A stretch of 64,000 nt of DNA from an uncultured Blastocatellia bacterium. Its GTDB lineage: Bacteria; Acidobacteriota; Blastocatellia; HR10. Each line of letters opens with the position of its first letter. Within the stretch, counting starts at the first letter, position 1. A model generated the notes under the pieces. That model did no database searches and was not told the DNA's origin. It saw only the letters and a program-made list of their open reading frames with translations. Both the position numbers and the translations under genes were made by a program. This document shows positions 45,543-54,231 of this stretch, piece by piece. The DNA is taken from assembly GCA_937934295.1 (NCBI GenBank), contig CALHAI010000014.1:1-64000 (forward strand), in the 5' to 3' direction.

Positions 45543-46490
45543 TCACCGAGGTTCCGGCGACTTCGGCTTCTCAACAGGGAGTTCCGGCCGCGTGCTCCAA
45601 TCCTGCCATGATCCGTAGTAGCTGCGGCTCTTCGTGTATCCGAGCAGGCGTAGGACGAAGAGCGTATGCGCGGCGCGCCCTCCGCCCTGGCAGTACGTGA
45701 TGATCTCCTTGTCTTTTGTGACACCGAGCGATTCGTAGAGGCGGTGCAACTCGGCCGCCGATTTGAAAACCGGCGTATCGCCTTCGATCAAATTCATCCG
45801 CCACTCCACATTGAGGGCACCCGGAATGTGTCCCCCTCGCGCTCCCAGGACGCGCTCGCCTCGATATTCCTCTGGGGATCGGGTGTCGATGATGACGACG
45901 GCGTCCGCGCGCAGCTTGCTCGCCAGCTCCGGCGCCGTGCATATCGTCGATGGATTCGTTCGGATGTGGAACTCGGCCTTCTCAAAGCGCGGGATGTCGC
46001 GGCTCACCAGACGTCCTTCTGTCACCCACTTTCGCCAACCGCCGTTCAAGAGGCTGCAGGTCGTATGCCCGTAGTAATCAAGGAGGAGCCAAAGTCGCGC
46101 GGCCGCTTGCCCCCCTAGGTCATCATACGCGACGACGCGCGTGCGATCGCCGATGCCGAGTTCGCTCATCAACGCTGCGAATCGCTCCGGAGGGGGAACG
46201 TAGAGGAGGTGATCCGTCGTATCCCGAAGTCTTCCCGGATCCAGGTGGACGGCATTCGGGATGTGCCCTTCGGCATAAGCTTCGGCCGAACGCAGATCCA
46301 CGATGCGAACGTCGGGATCGTTCACATGTTGGGCGAGCCATTCGGTCTCGACCAACATCTCCGGATGGGCGTAACCTTCGTCAAGAGCTGAAGACGGCAG
46401 ATGGATCGTCGCAAGCAGAAGGAGCGCGCCGAGACCAAGTGGCAATGGGTGCCGTCCTCGTGAGATGTCCATCTTCCGCGAGCTGTTCAT
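45543..46490 (-). CDS. Secreted two-domain rhodanese (sulfurtransferase)
   Basis: A 315-residue protein with an N-terminal signal segment (LGLGALLLLATIHLPSSA) and two rhodanese domains (about residues 40-160 and 180-300). The first has VRIVDLRSAEAYAEGHIPNA but lacks an active Cys loop. The second carries IIDTRSPEEYRGE and the active loop ITYCQGGGRAAH. The layout matches thiosulfate/3-mercaptopyruvate sulfurtransferases; export suggests a periplasmic role in sulfur transfer. GGAGGAGG lies before the ATG. It stands after the atpE terminator hairpin. Confidence 0.9.
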   Translation of the reverse strand: MNSSRKMDISRGRHPLPLGLGALLLLATIHLPSSALDEGYAHPEMLVETEWLAQHVNDPDVRIVDLRSAEAYAEGHIPNAVHLDPGRLRDTTDHLLYVPPPERFAALMSELGIGDRTRVVAYDDLGGQAAARLWLLLDYYGHTTCSLLNGGWRKWVTEGRLVSRDIPRFEKAEFHIRTNPSTICTAPELASKLRADAVVIIDTRSPEEYRGERVLGARGGHIPGALNVEWRMNLIEGDTPVFKSAAELHRLYESLGVTKDKEIITYCQGGGRAAHTLFVLRLLGYTKSRSYYGSWQDWSTRPELPVEKPKSPEPR

Positions 46491-46560
46491 CGCACCTCCT
46501 CCTGAGCATCGAGGATAGGCGAGATCGCGTCATAGCGAAAGACTCGCTGCGGGAATCAGA

Positions 46561-46593
46561 CCCTCCACGCGATCTGAAGGACCGCGTGGAGGG
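46561..46593 (-). terminator. Strong hairpin after atpE
   Basis: A perfect 11-bp inverted repeat (46561-46571 with 46583-46593, 11-base loop) lies 11 bases after the atpE stop. No T run follows, so it may be a Rho-assisted terminator or an mRNA-stabilising 3' end. It separates the ATP synthase genes from the rhodanese gene. Confidence 0.6.
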
Positions 46594-46603
46594 CGCGGTT
46601 CTC

Positions 46604-46918
46604 TCACGCCACCTTCAGGAAGATGACGGCGAGCGTGAAGAGCACGAGCGTCTCGATGAACACGACGCCGATGAGCATGAGCGTTTGGAGGCGTCCACCA
46701 GCCCCCGGGTTACGCGCCACGCCTTCGCAGGCCGTGCTGATGGCGCGTGAGTCCGCGTAAGCGGCAGCCGCCGCCGCAATCGCCATGCCGAAGGCGGCCG
46801 AGATGTATTTGAACGTCGTATCGGTAATGCCCGCCCCGCCTTGTTGCGCCCACACCGGAGCGGTGAAGAACAGAAGCGAACCGATGCTCAGCGTCAACTT
46901 CGCCAGATGCGTCTTCAT
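46604..46918 (-). CDS. atpE: ATP synthase F0 subunit c
   Basis: The ring-forming rotor subunit of F0. 104 residues, longer than the usual 75-85 because of an N-terminal signal-like extension (LSIGSLLFFTAPVWA). Two helices follow, with the polar loop ACEGVARNPGA and the ion-binding Glu89 in VVFIETLVLF. In helix 1 the usual GxGxGxG packing motif is replaced by Ala at 49, 51, 53 and 55, and Asp56 stands where Na+-type rings have Gln (33 residues before the Glu, as in Ilyobacter). ATG has GGAGGAGG upstream. Confidence 0.94.
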   Translation of the reverse strand: MKTHLAKLTLSIGSLLFFTAPVWAQQGGAGITDTTFKYISAAFGMAIAAAAAAYADSRAISTACEGVARNPGAGGRLQTLMLIGVVFIETLVLFTLAVIFLKVA

Positions 46919-47127
46919 GCCTCCTCCTTCGGAGCGTGTGATGTTTCGGGTCGCGCGGGGCGTATGAGTCCTTCGATGCCCGGTATACTTTCGCCTCCCT
47001 CTTCCGACGAAAGCTCCAGACGACATCGAATCCCGTCAACGCCTTGGAGCCCCGGACCCCTCCCCGCCTCAAGCGGAGAGCGAAGGACATCGCCACCGGT
47101 GCGCCTGTCCTTCGCCCTCCCCTCGCG
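46919..47127 (-). other. atpB-atpE spacer with long hairpin
   Basis: A 209-base gap, long for neighbouring F0 genes. It holds a perfect 10-bp inverted repeat (47080-47089 with 47106-47115), whose 16-base loop contains a further 8-base palindrome. No T run follows, so it looks more like an mRNA-processing or stability element than a terminator. I see no convincing promoter or gene here. Confidence 0.45.
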
Positions 47128-47973
47128 TCAGGCCTGGGCGGCTCCTTCCTGAAGCTCGGCGCGCGAGAGAGCGCTCGCCTCGGCGTGGTGCGTCACCTCG
47201 CCGATATAGATGATCGAGAGCATGATGAAGATGAACGTCTGCATGAGCGCGACGAAGAGGCCAAGCGGCATCAGCAGCACGGGCACCCCCCAGGCGACGA
47301 TCTGAGTGAAGACGCTCGCCAGCGTCTCATCGCCGAAGATGTTCCAAAACAGACGCATTGAGAGCGAGATGATCCGCGCCGAGTTGCTCACGATCTCCAC
47401 CGGGAAGAAAAGAGGCGCGATCGCCAGAACCGGCCCGGCAAAATGGCGCAGGTATTCGATGAGTCCGTTCTCCTTGAGGCCGACGTAGTTGTAGTAGAGG
47501 AACGACATGAGGGCGAGCGCGAGGGGAACGTTATAGTTGGCCGTCGGCGCGACCAGCCCTGGGATGAGCCCCATGAGGTTGCATACACCGATGACGACGG
47601 CGAAGGTCCCGATCACGGGGAAGTACTTCATTCCGTGCGGGCCGATGTTCTCCCGCATCAGGTTGCGCAAGCCGCTGAAGAGCAGCTCAAACACTTGCTG
47701 CCGCGGACTCGGGTTCTCCAATGAGAGCCGCCCGAGCAAGAGCCGAAGGCCCACGGTGCTCACCAGCACGGCGATGAAGAACATGACGACGTGCGTCGGA
47801 ATCGGGAGATTCGGATCGCCGTGCCATTCGGCGCCGAAGAGTCCGTAGACTCTGGGCATGAGCGCCTGTTGCCAGCGATAGACGGTCGGACCGAAAACGT
47901 GATTGACCCATTCGACGATGGCCGGGACATGATGCGCCGGCCCCGCTTCCGACTCAACGGCTAGAAGGAACAT
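47128..47973 (-). CDS. atpB: ATP synthase F0 subunit a
   Basis: The proton half-channel subunit of F0. 281 residues with about five to six membrane helices. The essential Arg lies in NSARIISLSMRLFWNIFGDE, and the closing helix LMQTFIFIMLSIIYIGE is typical. The segment PTHVVMFFIAVLV forms an early helix. It overlaps the atpI-like gene by 13 bases and is separated from atpE by a 209-base spacer. Confidence 0.95.
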   Translation of the reverse strand: MFLLAVESEAGPAHHVPAIVEWVNHVFGPTVYRWQQALMPRVYGLFGAEWHGDPNLPIPTHVVMFFIAVLVSTVGLRLLLGRLSLENPSPRQQVFELLFSGLRNLMRENIGPHGMKYFPVIGTFAVVIGVCNLMGLIPGLVAPTANYNVPLALALMSFLYYNYVGLKENGLIEYLRHFAGPVLAIAPLFFPVEIVSNSARIISLSMRLFWNIFGDETLASVFTQIVAWGVPVLLMPLGLFVALMQTFIFIMLSIIYIGEVTHHAEASALSRAELQEGAAQA

Positions 47974-48398
47974 CGGTCATTCCCCTTCCCCAGGATGATG
48001 AGGCCAATGCGATATCCGGCCTCGAGCATAACGGCGACGACGAAAGCGCAGAATCCAGCGACCAGAGCGAGGATGTCAACCGACCGACTCCAGAAAGCGA
48101 TCCCGATTGCTCCCCAGATGACGAGCGCTCGAAGACTGAAGAGCAAGATCGCTCGGCGCGAGGCCTTCCCCGATGATCCGATCGAAGCGAGGAGCGTCCG
48201 CGTGCTCGCCGAGAGCCATCTATAGTTCGCCCAGCCTAACCCCCCACCAAGCACCACGCCCAGGACGATCCCGGGCTCCTTCGTCCATGCTGCTATCAGC
48301 AACATCGCTGCGAGCACAAACCAGGTGTTTCGCTCCAACCGATGTCGCAACCGTTGGAGTTCGCGCTCTTCGCCGGATGTGAGGTAAGCCGCACCCAT
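47961..48398 (-). CDS. ATP synthase subunit I (AtpI-like)
   Basis: About 145 residues with four membrane segments: an Arg-rich N-terminus (ELQRLRHRLERNTW), a first helix pair containing GVVLGGGLGWANYRWL, and a second pair. Proteins of this type (AtpI/Uncl) help assemble the c ring or carry Mg2+. I chose the ATG at 48398 because the promoter at 48412-48441 ends 13 bases upstream; the frame continues to 48461. It leads atpI-atpB-atpE, and the F1 genes and atpF/atpH are not here. Confidence 0.78.
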   Translation of the reverse strand: MGAAYLTSGEERELQRLRHRLERNTWFVLAAMLLIAAWTKEPGIVLGVVLGGGLGWANYRWLSASTRTLLASIGSSGKASRRAILLFSLRALVIWGAIGIAFWSRSVDILALVAGFCAFVVAVMLEAGYRIGLIILGKGNDRCSF

Positions 48399-48411
48399 CT
48401 CAAAGGGCGAA

Positions 48412-48441
48412 ATGATAACCCACGCTCTTTCTCCTTGTCCA
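48412..48441 (-). promoter_or_regulatory. Sigma-70 promoter abutting atpI
   Basis: Minus strand TGGACA (48436-48441), 18 bases, TATCAT (48412-48417). Only 13 bases lie between the -10 box and the ATG at 48398, and no ribosome site is visible. Confidence 0.5.
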
Positions 48442-48521
48442 GAAGCGGGATTCGGGGCCACGGAACGCTCCGCTTCCCGGACTCGATCGCTCTGGGGGAA
48501 GGACCCCGACGCGCGCTTCGA

Positions 48522-49115
48522 TCAAAACCCGACCAGGTAGGGGAGTCGAGCCGCAGTGTGCTCGATGGCCTCTCCGGCTTCCAGGAGGACGAACGTCGAG
48601 TTCCACGTCCCTTCAAGGAGTTGTTGCCGAGCGCCTTCAGGCATCTGCGCGGCGATCGTGCGATCGCCCGCGCGCACGGTCATCATCTCCAAGCTGAGGC
48701 GAAGTTCCAGCTCGGGGCGCGCGGCGACGGTCTCCTGCAGCCAGCGGGCGTCCTCCGCCGAGACCGTCACGCAGGGGACGCCGATGGCCGTGCAATTGGC
48801 GAAGAAGATCTCGGCGAACGATTCGCCGATGATGCCGCGAATGCCCCACCGCATGAGGGCTTGCGGCGCGTGTTCGCGCGAGGAACCGCAGCCGAAGTTG
48901 CGTCCCACAATCAGCAGGGACGCTCCTTGATACTTCTCCTGATTAAACGGATGATCCAGATTCTGGTGCCGGTCATCCTCGAAGACATGGGCTTCTAACC
49001 CGTCGAACGTCACGCTGCGCAGGAAGCGCCCTGGGATGATTCGGTCCGTATCAATGTCATCGCCCGGCAGCGGAATCCCCCGACCGCTGAGCTCACGAAT
49101 AGCGGCTGACGTCAT
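48522..49115 (-). CDS. leuD: 3-isopropylmalate dehydratase small subunit
   Basis: Swivelling domain partner of LeuC in leucine synthesis. About 197 residues. Motifs: [57 protein letters not shown]. The ATG at 49115 overlaps the leuC stop by 4 bases, giving tight coupling. The frame is open further upstream only as a shadow of leuC. Confidence 0.95.
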   Translation of the reverse strand: MTSAAIRELSGRGIPLPGDDIDTDRIIPGRFLRSVTFDGLEAHVFEDDRHQNLDHPFNQEKYQGASLLIVGRNFGCGSSREHAPQALMRWGIRGIIGESFAEIFFANCTAIGVPCVTVSAEDARWLQETVAARPELELRLSLEMMTVRAGDRTIAAQMPEGARQQLLEGTWNSTFVLLEAGEAIEHTAARLPYLVGF

Positions 49116-50515
49116 GGTAGCATCTCCCGAACGTCTACGATTTCGCCCGCGATGGCTGCGGCGGCAACCATCGCCGGGCTCATGAGCAAGGTACGCCCGG
49201 TCGGACTCCCCTGACGCCCTTTGAAATTCCGATTGCTCGAAGAGGCGCAGATCTGGCGTCCGCGCAGCCGATCGGGGTTCATGCCCAAGCACATCGAGCA
49301 CCCCGGGTTGCGCCACTCAAATCCCGCCTCTTGAAAGATCTCGTGCAGCCCCTCGGCTTCAGCAGCACGGGCGACCGCTTCCGATCCGGGCACGACCAGC
49401 GCTCGCACGCCGCGCGCGACCGTGCGGCCGCGCACGACCTCGGCCGCCACGCGCAAATCCGAGAGCCGCGAGTTCGTGCACGAGCCAATGAAGGCGACGT
49501 CAATCGGCGTCCCGAGCATGAGCTGTCCGGGTTTGAAGGACATGAATTCGAGCGCCTCCCAATAGGCCGCGCGTTCCGCCTCCGGCACGTCCTCGGGATG
49601 TGGGATCGGCTCGGTCACGCCGACGGATTGCCCGGGATTGATCCCCCAGGTCACCATCGGCGAGAGCGTTGACGCCTCGAAGTGAACCTCATCATCGTAT
49701 CGAGCGCCGGGATCGGACGCGATCTGTTGCCACCATCGCGTGGCGCGCTCGAAGGCTTCGCCGTGTGGGGCAAACGGACGTCCGCGCATGTATTCGAACG
49801 TCGTGCGGTCCGGATTGACGTAGCCGATGCGCGCCCCACCCTCGATCGTCATATTGCAGAGGGTCATGCGCTCTTCCATCGTCATCGCCTCAATGGCCGA
49901 GCCCGCATATTCATACGCGTAGCCCACGCCTCCTTTCACGCCGAGCCGTCGGATGATGGCCAACACCACATCCTTGGCGTACACGCCACGGGGCAACGTC
50001 CCTTCGACGATGATGCGCCGCAGTTTGGGCTTGCTCATTGCCAGGCACTGCGTCGCCAGGACATCGCGCACTTGGCTCGTCCCGATGCCGAAGGCGAGCG
50101 CGCCGAACGCCCCGTGTGTCGAGGTGTGGCTGTCGCCGCAGGCGATCGTCATCCCCGGTTGCGTCAATCCCAACTCGGGCCCGATGACGTGCACGATTCC
50201 TTGCCACCCGCTTCCGAGATCGAACAGAGTGATCCCGAAATCCTGGCAATTCCTCACTAGCGCGACGGTCATCTGCTCGGCCAACTCATCGGCGAAAGGC
50301 CGCGTCCGCGAATCCGTCGGGACGATATGGTCGATCGTCGCAAACGTGCGATTGGGGAAGCGCACCTTCAGGCCCAGCTCCCGCAACATCGAGAAGGCTT
50401 GTGGGCTGGTCACCTCATGAATGAGATGCAAGCCGATGAACAATTGCGTCTGTCCGGAGGGCAACTCTCGAACCGTGTGCAGACGCCAGACCTTCTCCAA
50501 GAGCGTCTCGGCCAT
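49112..50515 (-). CDS. leuC: 3-isopropylmalate dehydratase large subunit
   Basis: Aconitase-family enzyme that isomerises 2- to 3-isopropylmalate with a [4Fe-4S] cluster. About 467 residues. Cluster ligands appear in IGSCTNSR and GCSMCLGMN; other motifs are [31 protein letters not shown] and [16 protein letters not shown]. The ATG at 50515 has GAGGAGAAGG upstream, which forms part of an inverted repeat; the longer frame to 50683 overlaps the next gene. leuB is absent from the window, and the leuA-like gene at 6.3 kb is only a candidate partner. Confidence 0.96.
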   Translation of the reverse strand: MAETLLEKVWRLHTVRELPSGQTQLFIGLHLIHEVTSPQAFSMLRELGLKVRFPNRTFATIDHIVPTDSRTRPFADELAEQMTVALVRNCQDFGITLFDLGSGWQGIVHVIGPELGLTQPGMTIACGDSHTSTHGAFGALAFGIGTSQVRDVLATQCLAMSKPKLRRIIVEGTLPRGVYAKDVVLAIIRRLGVKGGVGYAYEYAGSAIEAMTMEERMTLCNMTIEGGARIGYVNPDRTTFEYMRGRPFAPHGEAFERATRWWQQIASDPGARYDDEVHFEASTLSPMVTWGINPGQSVGVTEPIPHPEDVPEAERAAYWEALEFMSFKPGQLMLGTPIDVAFIGSCTNSRLSDLRVAAEVVRGRTVARGVRALVVPGSEAVARAAEAEGLHEIFQEAGFEWRNPGCSMCLGMNPDRLRGRQICASSSNRNFKGRQGSPTGRTLLMSPAMVAAAAIAGEIVDVREMLP

Positions 50516-50524
50516 ATATGCCTT

Positions 50525-50543
50525 CTCCTCGCCACGCGAGGAG
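50525..50543 (-). promoter_or_regulatory. Inverted repeat at leuC start region (candidate operator)
   Basis: A perfect 8-bp inverted repeat with a 3-base spacer (arms 50525-50532 and 50536-50543). It covers the predicted transcription start and the GAGGAG ribosome site of leuC, so it could be a repressor site or, if transcription starts a few bases earlier, an RNA hairpin that hides the ribosome site. Confidence 0.45.
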
Positions 50544-50546
50544 GGA

Positions 50547-50575
50547 ATTGTAGACTTCACTCCCACACGCGTCAA
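50547..50575 (-). promoter_or_regulatory. Sigma-70 promoter for leuC-leuD
   Basis: Minus strand TTGACG (50570-50575), exactly 17 bases, TACAAT (50547-50552), placed in the 68-base gap between the glycosyltransferase gene and leuC. Confidence 0.65.
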
Positions 50576-50583
50576 GCCGACGT

Positions 50584-51798
50584 TCACGATCGCCTCGCCA
50601 CATCCGCCTCTTGCGCACGCGCGCGTCGGCCCTCTTCGAGGTCGCGCAGAACGGAGAGCAGGCGCTCGACGACGACAGGCCAACTGTAGCGCTCGTGATA
50701 GAGTGCGCGTCCGCGTTCGGCGAGTTCATGGCGCTGCCCGGCATCTTCAGCCAGGATGAGGACGTGTCGCAAGAAGGCCTCGAGATCGTCTGCGGGGGCA
50801 AGCAGGAGCGCGCCCGAACGCTTCAGGCTCTCATCGCTCAATCGCCCCGATGTCCCCACGACCGGAAGCCCGTGACTGAGTGCGGCCATGAGCGACGAAC
50901 GGCGCGTCGAGACCCCGTCGTCCAAGGGGAGTAGGAAGATGTCGCCCGCCTGCAAGGAGCGCGAGACGGTCGCCGCATCCGCATATCCGAGAGCGAGGAT
51001 CTTCTCCCGCACCTCCCTTGTGGCGAGCGCGAGTAACTCCTGCGAGTCCGGCCCAATCAGGAGCAGGCGCGCTCGAATTCCTTCAGCGGAGAGCGCCTCC
51101 ACGCTCCGAAGGAGCCACAGGCGCTTCTTCGAGACATGCAGCGTCCCCAAGAACACGAGGACGATCTCCTCATCTCGAATGCCGAATTCTCGGCGCACGC
51201 CCTCGCGGTCGGTCGGCACCAGCTCGATGTTGGATGGGCTGGGCAGGTGAAAGATTCGCGTGCGCGTCCATCGGATCGGCCACGCTTGACGAAGCCGCAT
51301 CGTCCAGGGTTCGATGGAGACGGCGAGGCCGCGCGCGGCGATGACGGCGAGCCAGAACATCGCGCGCTGCACAAGCGCTGCGATCAGATGCCGGAGGGGG
51401 AAGAGCGAGAGGTCGGCGTACAGCTCATGGACGAGAAGCAGCACGCGTCGGCCCTTGAGCTGCTCTCGAACGAGCGCGAGGGGGAGGGCCAGATTGACTC
51501 CCCCTCGCCCATAGGCATGTGGCACGTAGGGCACGAGGATCCAATCCGGCGCAGCGCGGGCGATCTCTCGCGCGAGCGTCATGAGACCGCGCCATCCCCA
51601 CCGCGCGATGACGCGACGCACGATGACCCCCTCCCTTTCCTCCTCCAAGACTGCCGTTCGCTCCCCCGCCTCGCGCGTCGTGAGCACGAGGACGTCATTT
51701 CGGCCATGCCGGCGAAGATGTTCGGCCAGATGCCGCGTGTGATCCGCCAGCCCGCTTCGTTTCGGTGGATAATCGGGGCAGAGGATGACGATCCGCAT
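50584..51798 (-). CDS. GT4-like glycosyltransferase
   Basis: About 404 residues of GT-B fold, probably transferring a sugar from a nucleotide donor to a growing surface glycan. The N-terminal domain starts with [20 protein letters not shown]. The C-terminal domain has [31 protein letters not shown] and [20 protein letters not shown]. The usual E-x7-E pair is not clear, so specificity and activity are uncertain. The frame also opens from a GTG at 51819. It is the last gene of the minus-strand polysaccharide locus. Confidence 0.82.
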   Translation of the reverse strand: MRIVILCPDYPPKRSGLADHTRHLAEHLRRHGRNDVLVLTTREAGERTAVLEEEREGVIVRRVIARWGWRGLMTLAREIARAAPDWILVPYVPHAYGRGGVNLALPLALVREQLKGRRVLLLVHELYADLSLFPLRHLIAALVQRAMFWLAVIAARGLAVSIEPWTMRLRQAWPIRWTRTRIFHLPSPSNIELVPTDREGVRREFGIRDEEIVLVFLGTLHVSKKRLWLLRSVEALSAEGIRARLLLIGPDSQELLALATREVREKILALGYADAATVSRSLQAGDIFLLPLDDGVSTRRSSLMAALSHGLPVVGTSGRLSDESLKRSGALLLAPADDLEAFLRHVLILAEDAGQRHELAERGRALYHERYSWPVVVERLLSVLRDLEEGRRARAQEADVARRS

Positions 51799-51820
51799 CT
51801 TCGTTTCGCGCGATCCCACC

Positions 51821-53065
51821 TCAAGGAGTGGCGCTCGCCCATTCCTGTCCCGCCTCTTCGAAAGCGCACAGCAAGCGTTCCAGATGGCGCCAGGAGGCGA
51901 AGGTCTCCTCAGCGAATTCCTGAGCGCGAGCGCGTAGCGCGATCCTCAGCTCGCCGTCGGTCACCACACGTTCGATGGCCGCGGCCAGCGCGCGAACATC
52001 TCCCGGTTCGACGAGCAGTCCTGTCTCCCCATCGCGCACCCATTCCGGGAGCGCTCCGACGCGAAAGGCGACGACCGGCGCCCCATGCCACATCGCTTCA
52101 GCGCTGACGCGACAAAAGGGCTCGGGCCAGACCGATGGAACGACGACAGCGTGAGCACGGCGATAGAGATGGAAGAGGAATGGGCGATCGAGCCATCCGA
52201 GGAAAGAGACAGTGTGCCGCATCGGCACGCGCGCGGCCAGTCGCTCCAATCGCGCGCGCTCCGGCCCCTCGCCGATGAGGACGGCGCGAACGGGAGGCGC
52301 GACGAGCTCCAGCGCGCGGAGAAAAAGGTCGGCGCCCTTATACGCATACAGACGTCCGCAAAAGAGGACCATGGGCAGGAGAGCCGAGGGGAAGACCGAC
52401 TGCGGAAGCTCGCGCTCTCCCCCTACGAGCGCGGGCCGCACGAAAATGGGATTCACAACGATCTGCGCTTCGGGCAGACCAACGGCCACCAGCTCGCGCT
52501 TCATGTATTCGCTCGCCGCGAGGATGCGCGGCATCTCCCCGGCGACTTCGATCCAGCGTCGCGTCGTGCGAACATCGACCCAAAGACGCCAGGGTCGGCG
52601 CGTCGCGCACCCGTGAAGGTACGGGGCGATGAGACAGTACAGCCCAAAGGGTCGTGGGCAGATGCGCTTCTGGCGCGCATAGAATTTCCCGTGTCCCGGG
52701 CACACGTATCGGTTGTGGACGTGGACGAAGGGGATCGTGGGGCGAAGCCGAGCGAGAAGGCGGAGCAGATCGGCCTCCTCCACATCGTGCGCGAGGATGA
52801 CATCGGGAGCGAGCCGCTCCAGGATCCGACGCACGTCGGCGGCGCGTTGCGACCACGGCCCGGCATCCGGTCGCAGCGCGGGGACATGAACGCGCGCGGG
52901 CGCGATCGCCCGAAGCGGTCGCGTGACGGCCAGGCCGTGAAGCAGTGTGATCTCGTGCCCTTCCCATTCCAAGAGCCGGTGGAGATCGGCGGCATACGTC
53001 TCCGTGCCGCCGACGATCTCCCCGTGCATGGCGATGTGCACGATGCGCATTGGCGGAGCCCTCAT
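51821..53065 (-). CDS. GT4-family glycosyltransferase
   Basis: A 414-residue GT-B enzyme. Start domain: RIVHIAMHGEIVGGTETYAA; C-terminal domain: VLFCGRLYAYKGADLFLRAL, RAVLIGEGPERARLERLA and the E-x7-E motif within PEPFCRVSAEAMWHGAPV, then VAFRVGALPEWVRDGETGLL. The ATG at 53065 overlaps the upstream stop by 4 bases; another ATG at 53050 fits the fold equally well. Donor and acceptor unknown. Confidence 0.88.
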   Translation of the reverse strand: MRAPPMRIVHIAMHGEIVGGTETYAADLHRLLEWEGHEITLLHGLAVTRPLRAIAPARVHVPALRPDAGPWSQRAADVRRILERLAPDVILAHDVEEADLLRLLARLRPTIPFVHVHNRYVCPGHGKFYARQKRICPRPFGLYCLIAPYLHGCATRRPWRLWVDVRTTRRWIEVAGEMPRILAASEYMKRELVAVGLPEAQIVVNPIFVRPALVGGERELPQSVFPSALLPMVLFCGRLYAYKGADLFLRALELVAPPVRAVLIGEGPERARLERLAARVPMRHTVSFLGWLDRPFLFHLYRRAHAVVVPSVWPEPFCRVSAEAMWHGAPVVAFRVGALPEWVRDGETGLLVEPGDVRALAAAIERVVTDGELRIALRARAQEFAEETFASWRHLERLLCAFEEAGQEWASATP

Positions 53066-54231
53066 CCGGTGCGGAGCACCTCGCGATAAATCGCCAGGCA
53101 GCGGCGCGCGACGGCTTCCCAGGTGAACCGCTCCAGGACGCGCGCGCGCCCTCGCTCCCCCATGCGTCGCGCTTCTTCAGGATGCCGCCGCAACCACTGA
53201 AGGCGATCGGCCAGCGCGCGCGCGTCATTTGGCGGGACGAGGAATCCCGTCACCCCGTCTTCGACGACCTCCGGCAGCGCGCCCACCGCCGTCGCGATCA
53301 CGGGCGTCGCACACGCCATGGCCTCCAGAAGCGTCAATCCGAACAGCTCCGGGGTCGGATGATGCGCCCCGAACACGTCCGTGTACACGGAGGGGAGGAC
53401 CACCGCGAGCGCCGCATTGTACTCGCGCACGAGTCGCTCGTCATCGGCATCGGAGATGAAGCGCACGCGCTTGCCTCGCGCCAGCGTCTGCAGCAAGTCC
53501 CAATACTCCGCGCTGCGCGTCGCGCCAAGCTGCGGCTCCCACAGCCGACCAATCACGCGCAGTTCGGTCCTCGCGTCCACGGCCTCGATGAGATAATTAA
53601 TCCCTTTGTGCGGGAGCAGTCGTCCGACATAGAGAGCCGTTTCATACGTGCGCCCGGGCAGAGGGCGAAATCGCTCGACGTCCACGCCGGCGAAGATGAG
53701 GTGATTCTTTCCCTCGTACCGCGCGAACCGTCGCGCGGAGAACTCCGAGAGATGGAGGAAGCCGTCCACCCATCGCCCCGTGTCAAGGCGATAGGAGAGA
53801 TCCCATCCTCCTCCTCCGAGGTCCGTGATGAAGATGCGCTTGCCCATTGCTCGGGCATACGCGATCGCGAGCGTCGTCGTGACGACGTGAAATTGATGGC
53901 AATGGATGACGTCGGCATCGGCGAGCGCCGTGAGGAATCGAACGCTGACGGGATTCGTTCGCTGACCGCGCGGATACCAGAAGGGGCGGAAGAGCCGCAC
54001 CTCCAGCGGCGTCTCGGCCGCGAGCGACCCTCGTTCGTCCGCCCGAGCGGCGAAGCTCACTAATCGCGTGGGCGTCAACTGAGCCATCGCCCGCGCCAGT
54101 TCGGTCACGTAGCGCTCTCCTCCGCCGAGGATCGAACGCTCGCTGAAATACGTGGGCGAGACGTGGACGACGCGGATCCCTCCGCCGCCCGGCTCACCGT
54201 GACGAGCGCGTTTTCGCGCGAGAGCGATCAA
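53062..54231 (-). CDS. GT4-family glycosyltransferase
   Basis: A 389-residue GT-B enzyme. Motifs: VVHVSPTYFSERSILGGGER, ALYVGRLLPHKGINYLIEAV, the E-x7-E pair in ELFGLTLLEAMACATPVI and VGALPEVVEDGVTGFLVP. It seems to start with TTG at 54231, with GAGGAGG just before, which lies 38 bases inside the upstream gene. Tight packing with its neighbours indicates one operon. Confidence 0.88.
   Translation of the reverse strand: MIALARKRARHGEPGGGGIRVVHVSPTYFSERSILGGGERYVTELARAMAQLTPTRLVSFAARADERGSLAAETPLEVRLFRPFWYPRGQRTNPVSVRFLTALADADVIHCHQFHVVTTTLAIAYARAMGKRIFITDLGGGGWDLSYRLDTGRWVDGFLHLSEFSARRFARYEGKNHLIFAGVDVERFRPLPGRTYETALYVGRLLPHKGINYLIEAVDARTELRVIGRLWEPQLGATRSAEYWDLLQTLARGKRVRFISDADDERLVREYNAALAVVLPSVYTDVFGAHHPTPELFGLTLLEAMACATPVIATAVGALPEVVEDGVTGFLVPPNDARALADRLQWLRRHPEEARRMGERGRARVLERFTWEAVARRCLAIYREVLRTG

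Noticed and set aside
46561-46593. The 11-bp inverted repeat after atpE as a mobile-element end
   Set aside because: There is no transposase, no target duplication and no second copy; its place after a stop codon fits a transcript end.
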